Source: CAWKEY01 sp963848675 (GTDB lineage Bacteria > Pseudomonadota > Gammaproteobacteria > Methylococcales > Methylomonadaceae). Taken from it: a stretch of 64,000 nt of DNA. This document shows, one piece after another, positions 55,243-63,528 of this stretch (the stretch's first letter is position 1; every line of letters begins with the position of its first letter). The notes beneath the pieces are model-generated. The model had not been told where the DNA came from and made no database searches. It saw only the letters and a program-made list of their open reading frames with translations. Made by a program: the position numbers and the translations under genes. The stretch lies in the NCBI GenBank assembly GCA_963848675.1, contig CAWKEY010000023.1:434001-498000 (forward strand). Direction: 5' to 3'.

Positions 55243-56607
55243 TTAGGAAATCTGTTGAAACAGTGCTTTGGCCTGCTGGCTGCGCAAGGCATGATCAAGC
55301 ATGGGCACCGGATACTTGCAAACCACCGGCTTTTTATGCCATTGATGAATCATGGCGGCGGTGAAAGGCCTTAACTCCGGTATCCAGCGTTTGATATACA
55401 GACAATCCACATCAAATTTCTTCTGCTGTAACCAGGGATTAAAAATACGAAAATAGGGCTGGGCATCGCAACCGGTAGAGGCCGACCATTGCCAGTTGCC
55501 GTTATTCAGGCAAGGATCGTAATCAAGCAGGTGCTGGGCAAAGTAGCGCTCGCCCCAGCGCCAGTCGATATGCAGGTCTTTAACCAGAAACGAGGCGGTA
55601 ATCATGCGCACCCGGTTGTGCATAGCGCCGCTCTGGTTTAACTCGCGAAGGCCGGCATCAACAATGGGAAAACCGGTGCGGCCCTCGGCCCAGGCCTGAA
55701 ATTCATCCTGATTATTCCGCCAGGGTATAGCATCGTATCGCCGGTGAAAGGCATGGCCAAACACATGCGGAAAATGAAAGGCAATGTGGGTAAAAAAATC
55801 ACGCCAGTAAAACTGACGCAGCAACGGATGCTCACTGCCCAAGGCCTCGACAACCGCATAGCAGGCTTCCCTTACCGAACAACAGCCGAATTTTAGATAC
55901 ACCGACAAGCCGGTGGTTGCTGACAAGGCGGGGAAATCGCGTTGGTGTTGATACTCGCGGCATCCAGACAAACGTTCTAACAGAGCCAATGCCGGCTGCC
56001 GCCCTCCTGTCAGCGCATTGTCATGCGGCTGGGCAAAACGTCCGAGGAGCTCCCCACCATGATCATCCGGTTTTTCATGAAAAAAAGCCCCTGGCGCCAA
56101 GCTTTTTGGTAATGCAACGGGATGTTGCCGGGCGCGATTGTAAAAAGCCGTAAACACCTTATATGGCGTCTGATCGTCTTTTAGTACCACCTCGGGTTCG
56201 GTCAGCAGCAAATCGGCATGACTCTGAAAATCCAGACCGTACCGTTGACAGCATTGCAGTATCTCGGCGTCCCGTTGCCGGCTGAACGGTGTGTAATCGC
56301 GATTGACGAAGACCGCTTCAATAGCCTGTTCCGCCAGCAGCCGGTTGATGACGTTTTCCGGGCGATCATTAAACAGGTACAGGACGCCGCCTTGCCGGGC
56401 AAGCCCTTGCTGTAAATCCAGCAAGGCTTGCAGCATGAACTGCAAAGCGGATTTGCTCTGGTAAGGATGCGGGTCAATTTGCCGTGGATCGAACACAAAA
56501 CACGGCAACACCTGTTCAGATTGCTCTAGGGCGGCGTTGAGTGCGCTATTGTCTGCCAAGCGCAGGTCGCGGCGAAAGATAAACAAGGATTTAGCGTAGC
56601 GTTTCAT
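55243..56607 (-). CDS. phrB: deoxyribodipyrimidine photolyase (class I CPD type)
   Basis: 454 residues. The N-terminal Rossmann antenna domain (SLFIFRRDLRLADNSALNAA) and the C-terminal FAD domain: QFYWRDFFTHIAFHFPHVF, GRTGFPIVDAGLRELNQSG, MHNRVRMITASFLVKDLHI, and YDPCLNNGNWQWSASTGCDA. The last block and the Trp residues of the electron-transfer chain are as in true photolyases rather than cryptochromes. Repairs UV pyrimidine dimers with blue light. It lies 51 bases after the BLUF gene. Confidence 0.95.
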   Translation of the reverse strand: MKRYAKSLFIFRRDLRLADNSALNAALEQSEQVLPCFVFDPRQIDPHPYQSKSALQFMLQALLDLQQGLARQGGVLYLFNDRPENVINRLLAEQAIEAVFVNRDYTPFSRQRDAEILQCCQRYGLDFQSHADLLLTEPEVVLKDDQTPYKVFTAFYNRARQHPVALPKSLAPGAFFHEKPDDHGGELLGRFAQPHDNALTGGRQPALALLERLSGCREYQHQRDFPALSATTGLSVYLKFGCCSVREACYAVVEALGSEHPLLRQFYWRDFFTHIAFHFPHVFGHAFHRRYDAIPWRNNQDEFQAWAEGRTGFPIVDAGLRELNQSGAMHNRVRMITASFLVKDLHIDWRWGERYFAQHLLDYDPCLNNGNWQWSASTGCDAQPYFRIFNPWLQQKKFDVDCLYIKRWIPELRPFTAAMIHQWHKKPVVCKYPVPMLDHALRSQQAKALFQQIS

Positions 56608-56658
56608 GATCTCGTCGTTGAACTATCAGGCCAGGCGCGGAGCCCATGCATCAGGCTG

Positions 56659-57546
56659 TTAATGGTCGTCTTTTTCTTTTTTATCGAGCAGCCAATATGT
56701 AAGACCCAAAGCCAGCACAACGGCCGCACTGGCATAGATGTAATCCGATTCCAGGTATTTAAAATCGAATACGATGACTTTTCGGGATATGGCCATTAAC
56801 GCGGTCGCAACCACCAACTTGACAGGGATGACATCACTGCGTAAATACAAGCTGATGTTAATATAAATTTCAATGGCGATCAGCACCGCCAAAAACGCAC
56901 CGAATGCAGCCAGCAAATCGGTAATGCTTAGAAATAAATAAGGCGGTTTACTTATTTTTTCATACAACACATACACCACATCGAGTACACCCAGAAAAAT
57001 CACCAGCACCATCAAACCGGCTAAAACGGTTACCGCTAAACGAATGGCCTTATGAAAAAACTGCAGAATGCTATGCTGATCACTGTCAACCGGCAATTCT
57101 TCGTGCGATTTGCGCTTTTTATAAGATGTTCTGATGTGGGACATTAACGAACTAATCAATTTATGATTGAATTCGCCAGATGGGGCAACGCCGGCTTTTT
57201 TCTGATCAAAAAAATGATTAAGCCCTTCAATATTTAGATCAGCAAACTGCTTTGCATCGACTTCCTCGAAGCCCATGCTCCAGTCCGGAAATTGCCGTTC
57301 TTTTATATATTCTCTTTCCAGTTCGGAAACATTCGTGTGACGCGAGTCTTTTTTGATGCGCTGAAAGGTTGCATTTACGATTTCTTCTTTGCCTTCCAGC
57401 ACCTGAACAAAACATTCGTTGAAATACAGCAATACGCCGGTAATATCGTCCCTTGAATTGTTTTGCCGGGCCTTTCTTAACAAGGCCATCAGCTCGTCGG
57501 TTGAATAAGGTTTGATGGCTTGGCTCATATACACTAGTCTGATCAT
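56659..57546 (-). CDS. BLUF photoreceptor fused to a PsiE-like membrane domain
   Basis: 295 residues from ATG 57546 (GGGAGTGATT upstream; a GTG two codons earlier is less likely). Residues 1-95 are a BLUF domain: Tyr6 in MIRLVYMS, Asn30 and Gln48 in NNSRDDITGVLL..FVQVLEG, Trp89 and Met91 in FPDWSMGF. The Tyr-Asn-Gln-Trp spacing is the same as in AppA. A basic linker (YKKRKSHEEL) leads to four membrane segments from about residue 160 (RLAVTVLAGLMVLVIFLGVL) to the end, with TALMAISRKVIVFDFKYL, typical of phosphate-starvation-inducible PsiE. It would place a blue-light sensor on the inner membrane. Confidence 0.85.
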   Translation of the reverse strand: MIRLVYMSQAIKPYSTDELMALLRKARQNNSRDDITGVLLYFNECFVQVLEGKEEIVNATFQRIKKDSRHTNVSELEREYIKERQFPDWSMGFEEVDAKQFADLNIEGLNHFFDQKKAGVAPSGEFNHKLISSLMSHIRTSYKKRKSHEELPVDSDQHSILQFFHKAIRLAVTVLAGLMVLVIFLGVLDVVYVLYEKISKPPYLFLSITDLLAAFGAFLAVLIAIEIYINISLYLRSDVIPVKLVVATALMAISRKVIVFDFKYLESDYIYASAAVVLALGLTYWLLDKKEKDDH

Positions 57547-57576
57547 AATCACTCCCCCGGTTAGCCGGAAGATCGA

Positions 57577-57996
57577 CTAACTCAATTTTTTTGTAAGTAG
57601 ATAAAAACCACCAAAGCCCAGATGCGACAGGCCCGAATACAAAAACAAACGGGCATAATTATCATCAACAGGAACCTGGTTGATTACACTATAAACTTCA
57701 AGAGAGGCAATTAACAGCAGTATGAAAACACCCAACAGCGCAATGCCTTGATAGTTATCGACGAACCGGCAAAAGCTGTAAACGCCTATTTCAATCATGC
57801 ACAAGTAAAACAGCACAAAGCGCAAATTGTTGGCCAGTGGGCCATATAAATCGCTGTTATCGGTAAAAAAGTAATCGCTGCCTGTCATCGAAATAACACT
57901 GACAATCAATAGGAAAATGACCGAAGCGTTAAAATTAACCTGCAACAGTAATTTCAACAAACTCAGACTCTTACTGGCAATCGCAACGGAATTCAT
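57577..57996 (-). CDS. hypothetical four-helix membrane protein
   Basis: 139 residues, AAGGTGA upstream of ATG 57996. Four hydrophobic segments (ASVIFLLIVSVISM; LRFVLFYLCMIEIGVYSFC; IALLGVFILLLIASLEVYSV; LFLYSGLSHLGFGGFYLL). No family recognised. First gene of the group membrane protein, BLUF-PsiE, phr, lipocalin, DUF523/1722. The gap to the BLUF gene is 30 bases, so they are probably co-transcribed, and it may be a partner of the PsiE-like membrane domain. Confidence 0.72.
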   Translation of the reverse strand: MNSVAIASKSLSLLKLLLQVNFNASVIFLLIVSVISMTGSDYFFTDNSDLYGPLANNLRFVLFYLCMIEIGVYSFCRFVDNYQGIALLGVFILLLIASLEVYSVINQVPVDDNYARLFLYSGLSHLGFGGFYLLTKKLS

Positions 57997-58012
57997 GGCT
58001 CATCACCTTGTT

Positions 58013-58050
58013 AAAAAAATACCCTCCATGGAGTACTACGGCAGGAGGGC
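58013..58050 (-). terminator. terminator-like hairpin after ftsH
   Basis: On the minus strand: stem CCCTCC / GGAGGG around a 16-base loop, followed by T then ATTTTTTT. It lies 17 bases after the ftsH stop and before the membrane protein gene. It would separate, or weaken the link between, the two halves of the locus. Confidence 0.6.
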
Positions 58051-58066
58051 ATATAGAGGAGGACTT

Positions 58067-59965
58067 TTATGCTACCCAGGGCTGCCCTTGAGTAACGGGT
58101 TTAGACGGTTGTTGCTCTACAGTGATTTCCTGCTCCGCTTCTGCTAAAGGTGCGGGTTCTGGTACAGGCGGGGCGATCATGCGTCCCTGCATCAATTCAT
58201 CAATCTGAAACTTGTCTATCGTCTCCCAATCCAGCAAGGCGTGCGCCATGTTATGCAGAATCTCGATATGGTCTTTGAGGATTTGTTCAGCGCGCTGGTA
58301 ATTTTGATCTACGACGTGACGGATTTCGTCGTCGATGATCTGCGCCATTTTTTCCGACATCGGCTTGGCTTGCGGCCCCATGTATCCGCCTTGGCTGTCG
58401 CCATAATCCATCGGCCCGAGCCGATCCGACAAACCCCATTTGGTGACCATGTTGCGAGCCAGTTGGGTAGCGCGCTCGATGTCGTTGGAAGCACCGGTAG
58501 TGACTTTATTTTTACCATAAATCAGCGCTTCGGCAACGCGGCCGCCGAACAAACTGGAAATCTGGCTTTCAAGTTTGTCTTTACTGGCGCTGTACTGATC
58601 ACGTTCGGGCAGGAACATGGTGATACCCAAGGCACCGCCACGGGGCATGATGCTGACTTTGTACACGGGATCGTGCTCCGGCACGATACGGCCGACAATT
58701 GCATGCCCTGCTTCATGATAAGCCGTCATTAACAGGTCTTCCCTGCTCATAATCATGGTGCGTTTTTCGGCACCCATAAGCATTTTGTCGCGAGCCTTGT
58801 CGAGGTCGTTCATGCTAACCAGGCGCTTGTTGTTACGGGCTGCGAACAAGGCGCCTTCGTTAATCAGATTGGCCAATTCGGCCCCCGAGAAGCCCGGCGT
58901 TCCGCGAGCCAGGTCAGTGATATTGACGTCCTCAGCCAATGGAACCTTCTCGGCGTGGACTTTAAGAATTTGCTCACGGCCCTTGATGTCGGGCAGCCCA
59001 ACCTGCACCTGGCGATCAAAACGGCCGGGTCTGAGCAGGGCTTTATCGAGAACGTCTGCACGGTTAGTCGCGGCGATGACGATGATGCCTTCATTGCCGC
59101 TGAAGCCATCCATCTCGACGAGCAACTGATTAAGCGTTTGTTCGCGCTCGTCATTACCGCCGCCCATGCCGGCGCCTCCGCGCTGGCGGCCGACGGCGTC
59201 GATTTCGTCGATAAAAATGATGCAAGGCGCGCGTTTTTTGGCTTCTTCAAACATGTCGCGCACCCTGGAAGCACCCACGCCAACGAACATTTCCACAAAA
59301 TCTGATCCGGAGATGGAGAAGAACGGCACCCCCGCCTCACCCGCAATGGCGCGGGCCAGCAAGGTTTTGCCGGTACCGGGAGGGCCAACCATCAGCACAC
59401 CGCGTGGAATCTTGCCGCCCAGTACTTCGTATTTGCCGGGATCTTTGAGGAAATCGACCATTTCCACAACATCTTCCTTGGCTTCTTCTACACCGGCAAC
59501 ATCCTTGAAGCGGACCTTAACCTGATCCTCTGTCATTAACTTGGCCCGGCTTTTGCCAAAGCCCATCTGCCCGCCCGGTCCGGAGGCTTGTTGCTTGCGC
59601 ATGAAGTAAATCCATACCGCAATTAACACCAGCATGGGCGCCCAGGACATCAAGAATTGCATGAACGCCGACTGTGTATGCGGTTTTTCGACCTTGATTT
59701 TGACCCCATACTCCAATAATTCATCAATCATCCGTGAATCATTAGGATTGTAGGTGGTAAAAGGTTCGCCACTTTTACGGAGGCCCTCAACCACGTTGCC
59801 GTCGATCACCACTTCAGTAATCGCCTTGGCACGAATGTCTTCAATAAAATCGGAATAGGAAATGGCGTAATTTTGCTCATAATTGGGTGAAGTCCTGTTA
59901 AAAATCATAAACAGGAGCGTCCCGGTCAGCGCAAAAATTGCGACTCTGATAATGTTCTTGGTCAT
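58067..59965 (-). CDS. ftsH: ATP-dependent zinc metalloprotease FtsH
   Basis: 632 residues from ATG 59965 (AGGAGACC upstream). Two N-terminal membrane segments (about 4-22 and 104-122) flank a periplasmic part. The AAA+ domain has Walker A GPPGTGKT at 194-201, Walker B FIDEIDAVG and the SRH region RPGRFDRQV. The protease has HEAGH at 417-421. It degrades membrane and unstable cytoplasmic proteins such as the heat-shock sigma factor in E. coli. Here it follows hflK-hflC, unlike E. coli where the loci are apart, which suggests a dedicated copy; whether another ftsH exists is not seen here. Confidence 0.96.
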   Translation of the reverse strand: MTKNIIRVAIFALTGTLLFMIFNRTSPNYEQNYAISYSDFIEDIRAKAITEVVIDGNVVEGLRKSGEPFTTYNPNDSRMIDELLEYGVKIKVEKPHTQSAFMQFLMSWAPMLVLIAVWIYFMRKQQASGPGGQMGFGKSRAKLMTEDQVKVRFKDVAGVEEAKEDVVEMVDFLKDPGKYEVLGGKIPRGVLMVGPPGTGKTLLARAIAGEAGVPFFSISGSDFVEMFVGVGASRVRDMFEEAKKRAPCIIFIDEIDAVGRQRGGAGMGGGNDEREQTLNQLLVEMDGFSGNEGIIVIAATNRADVLDKALLRPGRFDRQVQVGLPDIKGREQILKVHAEKVPLAEDVNITDLARGTPGFSGAELANLINEGALFAARNNKRLVSMNDLDKARDKMLMGAEKRTMIMSREDLLMTAYHEAGHAIVGRIVPEHDPVYKVSIMPRGGALGITMFLPERDQYSASKDKLESQISSLFGGRVAEALIYGKNKVTTGASNDIERATQLARNMVTKWGLSDRLGPMDYGDSQGGYMGPQAKPMSEKMAQIIDDEIRHVVDQNYQRAEQILKDHIEILHNMAHALLDWETIDKFQIDELMQGRMIAPPVPEPAPLAEAEQEITVEQQPSKPVTQGQPWVA

Positions 59966-60079
59966 GTTGGTCTCCTTGATTGGGGGGACTGAGGGCAATG
60001 CATCAAGCTGGCCAAGATTAAAGGCGATTGCAGTTAAACTTTGTTTTATGCCTTTTACTCTTTGGCTTATGCCTGATAT

Positions 60080-60940
60080 TTATTTTTCGCTATTAAAGAA
60101 TTTGAAAAAATCAGAATCCGGCTTCAATACCATCGTATCCTGAGTTGTTTCAAACGAGACCCTATAAGCCTGCAGGCTCCTGTAAAAATCGAAAAACTCG
60201 GGATTTTTACTGTAGCTTTTGGCATATATTTCAGCCGATTGCGCATCCCCGCCACCACGGACAATTTCTGCGTCGCGATGGGCATTGGCAATAATTACCT
60301 GACGTTGCTTATCGGCTTCGGCGCTGATCTGTTCAGCGCTTTCTGCTCCCTGCGAGCGGAATTCCCGGGCCACACGTTCGCGTTCGGCACGCATTCTTTG
60401 ATAGACCGAACTGCTCACCTCTTGTGGCAAATCAATCCGTTTGATACGTATATCGACTATCTCGATGCCGAATTTTTGCGCCACTGGTGACAGTTTACTT
60501 AGCAGGGTCTTGCGCAATTCACTGCGATCTTCGGAGATCAGTTGCTTGATGGTTCTGAGACCGAATTCGCCACGCATGGCGTCTTTCATGATCTGCTCAA
60601 GACGTAAATTGGCCTGGTATTCGTCACCGCCAACCGTAGTATAAAAAAGACCCACATCACCGATTCGCCACTTGGCAAACGAGTCAACAATAACGTTTTT
60701 CTTTTCGGAGGTAAGAAAACGCTCAGACTTAGTGTCCAAGGTCAGCACACGCGCATCAAATGTACTGACATTATTGATGATGGGGGTCATAAAATGGAGC
60801 CCGGGAGCAAAGTCGGAATCGACCATTTCCCCCAGACGAAACACAATGGCTTTTTCATGTTGGTTAACAGAAAAAACGGACAAATAAGCCATGACTAACA
60901 AAGTCAAAGTCGCTGGCAACATATAATAGGTTCTGCTCAT
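60080..60940 (-). CDS. hflC: HflC, modulator of FtsH
   Basis: 286 residues, GGAG before ATG 60940, overlapping the hflK stop by four bases. One N-terminal membrane segment (LPATLTLLVMAYLSVFSV), then a SPFH/band 7 domain in the periplasm (EKAIVFRLGEMVDSDFAPGL; GIEIVDIRIKRIDLPQEV) and a long coiled coil (RMRAERERVAREFRSQGAES). With HflK it forms a cage around FtsH that limits access to membrane substrates. ftsH follows after 115 bases. Confidence 0.94.
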   Translation of the reverse strand: MSRTYYMLPATLTLLVMAYLSVFSVNQHEKAIVFRLGEMVDSDFAPGLHFMTPIINNVSTFDARVLTLDTKSERFLTSEKKNVIVDSFAKWRIGDVGLFYTTVGGDEYQANLRLEQIMKDAMRGEFGLRTIKQLISEDRSELRKTLLSKLSPVAQKFGIEIVDIRIKRIDLPQEVSSSVYQRMRAERERVAREFRSQGAESAEQISAEADKQRQVIIANAHRDAEIVRGGGDAQSAEIYAKSYSKNPEFFDFYRSLQAYRVSFETTQDTMVLKPDSDFFKFFNSEK

Positions 60941-62103
60941 GGTCTGCTCCGGCTAGGACGTAATTCGCTTCTTGCAGCTTTCTGGTTCTGGCTCATTTCG
61001 CTGCTGACTGCTGCGGGCCGTGGATTGGCATCATCGGCCGCGATTTTAGGGGCAGAGTTTGCTTGGCCAGGCAATGATTGCAGCGGCATGTAGAACTGGG
61101 GAGCGTTATTTTCGGCATCGACAATCACCTTATTGGTTTTGCTGTACAGCTTCTCTTTGGTTTCCAGAAACAAGCGTTTGCGCGTAATCGCCGGCGCTTT
61201 TTCGTATTCAAACAGCAATTGCTCAAAACGTTCGGTTTCGCCTTTGGCTTTGGCCACTTTTTCTGCGACGTAGGCTTCTGCTTCCTGATGCAGACGAGCG
61301 GCAGCACCACGCGCTTTCGGGATGATTTCGTTGCTGTAGGCTTCCGCTTCGTTAATCAGGCGCTGTTTGTCCTCACGGGCGCGGATGGCGTCTTCAAAGG
61401 CGCCCTGCACTTCTTCTGGCGGCTGGGCGTCTTGTAAATTGACGCTGGCAATGCTGATGCCGGCCTGATATTCATCCATTGCGTTTTGAATATCGCGTTT
61501 GATCTCGGCGACTATTTCACTGCGGCCTTCGGTCAACACAAAATCCATGGCATTACGGCCAATGACTGCGCGCAATGCACTCTCGGTGAGGTGCTTAAGC
61601 GTCGCTTCGGGATTTTTTACGTTAAACATAAAATCTTTGGCGTTGTTGATCTGGTACTGCACGGCTAGACGCACATTGATGATGTTTTCATCGCGGGTTA
61701 GCATCAGCGACTCCTGGGGAATCACCGATGATTTGGCAAAGCGGTTTGAGTCGCTATAACCAATTTCAATAAAGCGTTGCTGCTCGACATTAACGATCGC
61801 CACTTTTTCTATCGGCATCGGTAGATGCCAATGCGGTCCAGGCATAGTAATCTGCGTGTAGGCGCCAAATCGCGTAACCACACCACGGTTACCCTCCCCG
61901 ACAATGTAAATACCGGAAGCCAGCCAAATCACCGAAGCTGTACCAACGAGCAGGCCGGCGATGGTCGACATAGAAAAAAGCTGTGGATGTTGATGATAAA
62001 AATCAGCACATTTCTGGTTCACCAGCTTCCATTGCCTGTCAATCTCCGACTTCCAGTCGGGTTCGGATGTTGGTTTGCTGGCATTGTGTTTTTCTGATGA
62101 CAT
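60937..62103 (-). CDS. hflK: HflK, modulator of FtsH
   Basis: 388 residues from ATG 62103, with AGGAGTGATT upstream (a GTG at 62109 lies within the ribosome binding site and is unlikely). Cytoplasmic start, a membrane segment (LFSMSTIAGLLVGTASVIWL), the SPFH domain (GEGNRGVVTRFGAYTQI; ALRAVIGRNAMDFVLTEGR) and a coiled coil, with a P/A-rich C-terminus ending ELRPSRSRP. Partner of HflC. Only 44 bases separate it from the sigma-factor stop, so sigma, hflK, hflC and ftsH probably form one transcript. Confidence 0.94.
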   Translation of the reverse strand: MSSEKHNASKPTSEPDWKSEIDRQWKLVNQKCADFYHQHPQLFSMSTIAGLLVGTASVIWLASGIYIVGEGNRGVVTRFGAYTQITMPGPHWHLPMPIEKVAIVNVEQQRFIEIGYSDSNRFAKSSVIPQESLMLTRDENIINVRLAVQYQINNAKDFMFNVKNPEATLKHLTESALRAVIGRNAMDFVLTEGRSEIVAEIKRDIQNAMDEYQAGISIASVNLQDAQPPEEVQGAFEDAIRAREDKQRLINEAEAYSNEIIPKARGAAARLHQEAEAYVAEKVAKAKGETERFEQLLFEYEKAPAITRKRLFLETKEKLYSKTNKVIVDAENNAPQFYMPLQSLPGQANSAPKIAADDANPRPAAVSSEMSQNQKAARSELRPSRSRP

Positions 62104-62147
62104 AATCACTCCTCATTTTTTATCTATGTTTGGCCGGTTTTATCGCG

Positions 62148-63428
62148 TTAGCTATCGTTGGCTTCAAGAAACAGCCTGAGCTCACAACCAAACTGTTGTT
62201 TTAATTTTTTTAAGGCTTCATTTTGTATTTGGCGGACACGCTCCCGGGTTACTTGCAGTTGATCGGCCACGGCTTGCAGGGTCATTTCAGCGTGATTTTT
62301 TAAACCAAAGCGCCAAATCAGAATGCTCGCCTCTTTCTCAGGCAATGACGCAATGACCTCATCCAGGTAATGAGTCAAAGCATGATCTATCAGCGCATTG
62401 AGCGGCAAGGCAAACTGCTGCTGCTGCATCTGATCCATTAGAGTGAGATCGTCACCGTCTTCTTGCAACGTAGCATCGAGGGAATGCGTAGCCTGGTAAT
62501 AACTGATAAGGGTTTTGATATCACTTTCCGATAAATTTGATTGCCCATGCAATTCCTCCCAGCTCGGCCAGCGTTCGTTTTGCAGGTAGCTTTTACGGAT
62601 AATTTCCAATACAGCTGAGGCTTTTTCCGCCAGGGCAACCGGCAAGCGGACGATTTTTTCCTGTTTCACAATCAGTCGTGAGATGGCCTGTTTGATCCAG
62701 AAAATGGCGTAGGTAGAAAAACGGATTGCACGGTCGGGATCAAAGCGGTCGACCGCCTTGATTAAACCGATCAGACCTTCCTGCATGACATCGTCAAAAC
62801 TCAGATTAGTGGTTTTGTATCTACGCGCGGCAAAAGCGACCAGACCGGTATTTTTAACAATCATCTGCTGCCTCAAGTTTTGCAACTGTTGCTGGCAGTG
62901 GAAAAGCCGGTTTTTGTAGTTCAGGTCGGCAACGCTTTCTACCGGCATGCTTTGCAGCACTTGTGCCGACACTTCGGTCAAAAAAGCCGGTAAAAAATGA
63001 TGGCTCGATAGATCATTGCAATTTAAATCACTGACGAAGTCGCTGCTATTCCGGGGTGTTTCACTTGAGCCATCGACAGCGCCTTCAGTGTCAAGTTGTA
63101 CAAACATGTTAGCTTGTACAATATAATGATCCTGAAATTTGCCCAGGGCTAAATCGGAAATATCTACGCCCGCACTTACCCTGGACAAAAACTGTTCGGC
63201 AAGTACGTCTGAAGCAAACTGGTTTTGCTTCAATAACCGTGATAGCTCTACCCGGGCCTGCTCCATCTGTTTGGCCAGTTTCAAAATCGACTCTGAGGTC
63301 GCCTCAGCAGTGCTGGCAGACTTTCCCCGCAGGCTGTCGGAGGTGCCGGTTATCATGGGTATGGCAATGCTCGAATTAAGAATCATAAGTTCATCTTCAG
63401 TTAAGTGACTGTGGCCGTCTTCATGCAC
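62148..63428 (-). CDS. sigma-70 family RNA polymerase sigma factor
   Basis: 426 residues from ATG 63428. The first about 185 residues form a poorly conserved N-terminal region with a coiled-coil-like stretch (47-72). Then region 2 (192-262: NTGLVAFAARRYKTTNLSFD, FDDVMQEGLIGLIKAVDRFD, RFSTYAIFWIKQAI), region 3 (263-325) and region 4 (362-412: LPEKEASILIWRFGLKN, TRERVRQIQNEALKKLKQ). It is a group 2/3 sigma factor, not RpoD by size and not clearly RpoS or RpoH. Divergent from the B12-type MerR gene with a good promoter and repeated boxes between them, so control by that regulator is likely. Confidence 0.9.
   Translation of the reverse strand: MHEDGHSHLTEDELMILNSSIAIPMITGTSDSLRGKSASTAEATSESILKLAKQMEQARVELSRLLKQNQFASDVLAEQFLSRVSAGVDISDLALGKFQDHYIVQANMFVQLDTEGAVDGSSETPRNSSDFVSDLNCNDLSSHHFLPAFLTEVSAQVLQSMPVESVADLNYKNRLFHCQQQLQNLRQQMIVKNTGLVAFAARRYKTTNLSFDDVMQEGLIGLIKAVDRFDPDRAIRFSTYAIFWIKQAISRLIVKQEKIVRLPVALAEKASAVLEIIRKSYLQNERWPSWEELHGQSNLSESDIKTLISYYQATHSLDATLQEDGDDLTLMDQMQQQQFALPLNALIDHALTHYLDEVIASLPEKEASILIWRFGLKNHAEMTLQAVADQLQVTRERVRQIQNEALKKLKQQFGCELRLFLEANDS
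63096..63127 (+). promoter_or_regulatory. TTGTACAA repeats with TATAAT inside the sigma gene
   Basis: TTGTACAA occurs at 63096-63103 and 63114-63121, followed at once by TATAAT at 63122-63127. If TTGTAC at 63096 is a -35, the spacer is 20 bases, in the long range seen for MerR-family-controlled promoters. It would fire on the plus strand, antisense to sigma and toward the regulator gene. It may be chance within coding sequence. Confidence 0.3.
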
Positions 63429-63470
63429 CAGGATACTTTCAGTAGAAGAGCCAAAAATATCTTGGTGATC

Positions 63471-63499
63471 AAATTACTCCACTGTACAATATTTGTCAA
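63471..63499 (-). promoter_or_regulatory. sigma-70-type promoter of the sigma-factor gene
   Basis: Minus strand: -35 TTGACA (63494-63499), 17-base spacer, -10 TAATTT (63471-63476). It starts about 45 bases upstream of the sigma ATG. The spacer contains TTGTACAGT, one of the candidate operator boxes. Confidence 0.65.
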
Positions 63500-63528
63500 A
63501 TAAATAGTTATACAAAACATATACAATG
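63481..63528. promoter_or_regulatory. candidate CarH/LitR operator boxes
   Basis: Three nnTnnACAn units on the plus strand: ACTGTACAA (63481-63489), GTTATACAA (63507-63515) and CATATACAA (63518-63526). The last two are spaced by exactly 11 bases, the period of CarH direct-repeat operators. They cover the promoter of the sigma gene and the start of the regulator gene. Binding is inferred from pattern only. Confidence 0.5.
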
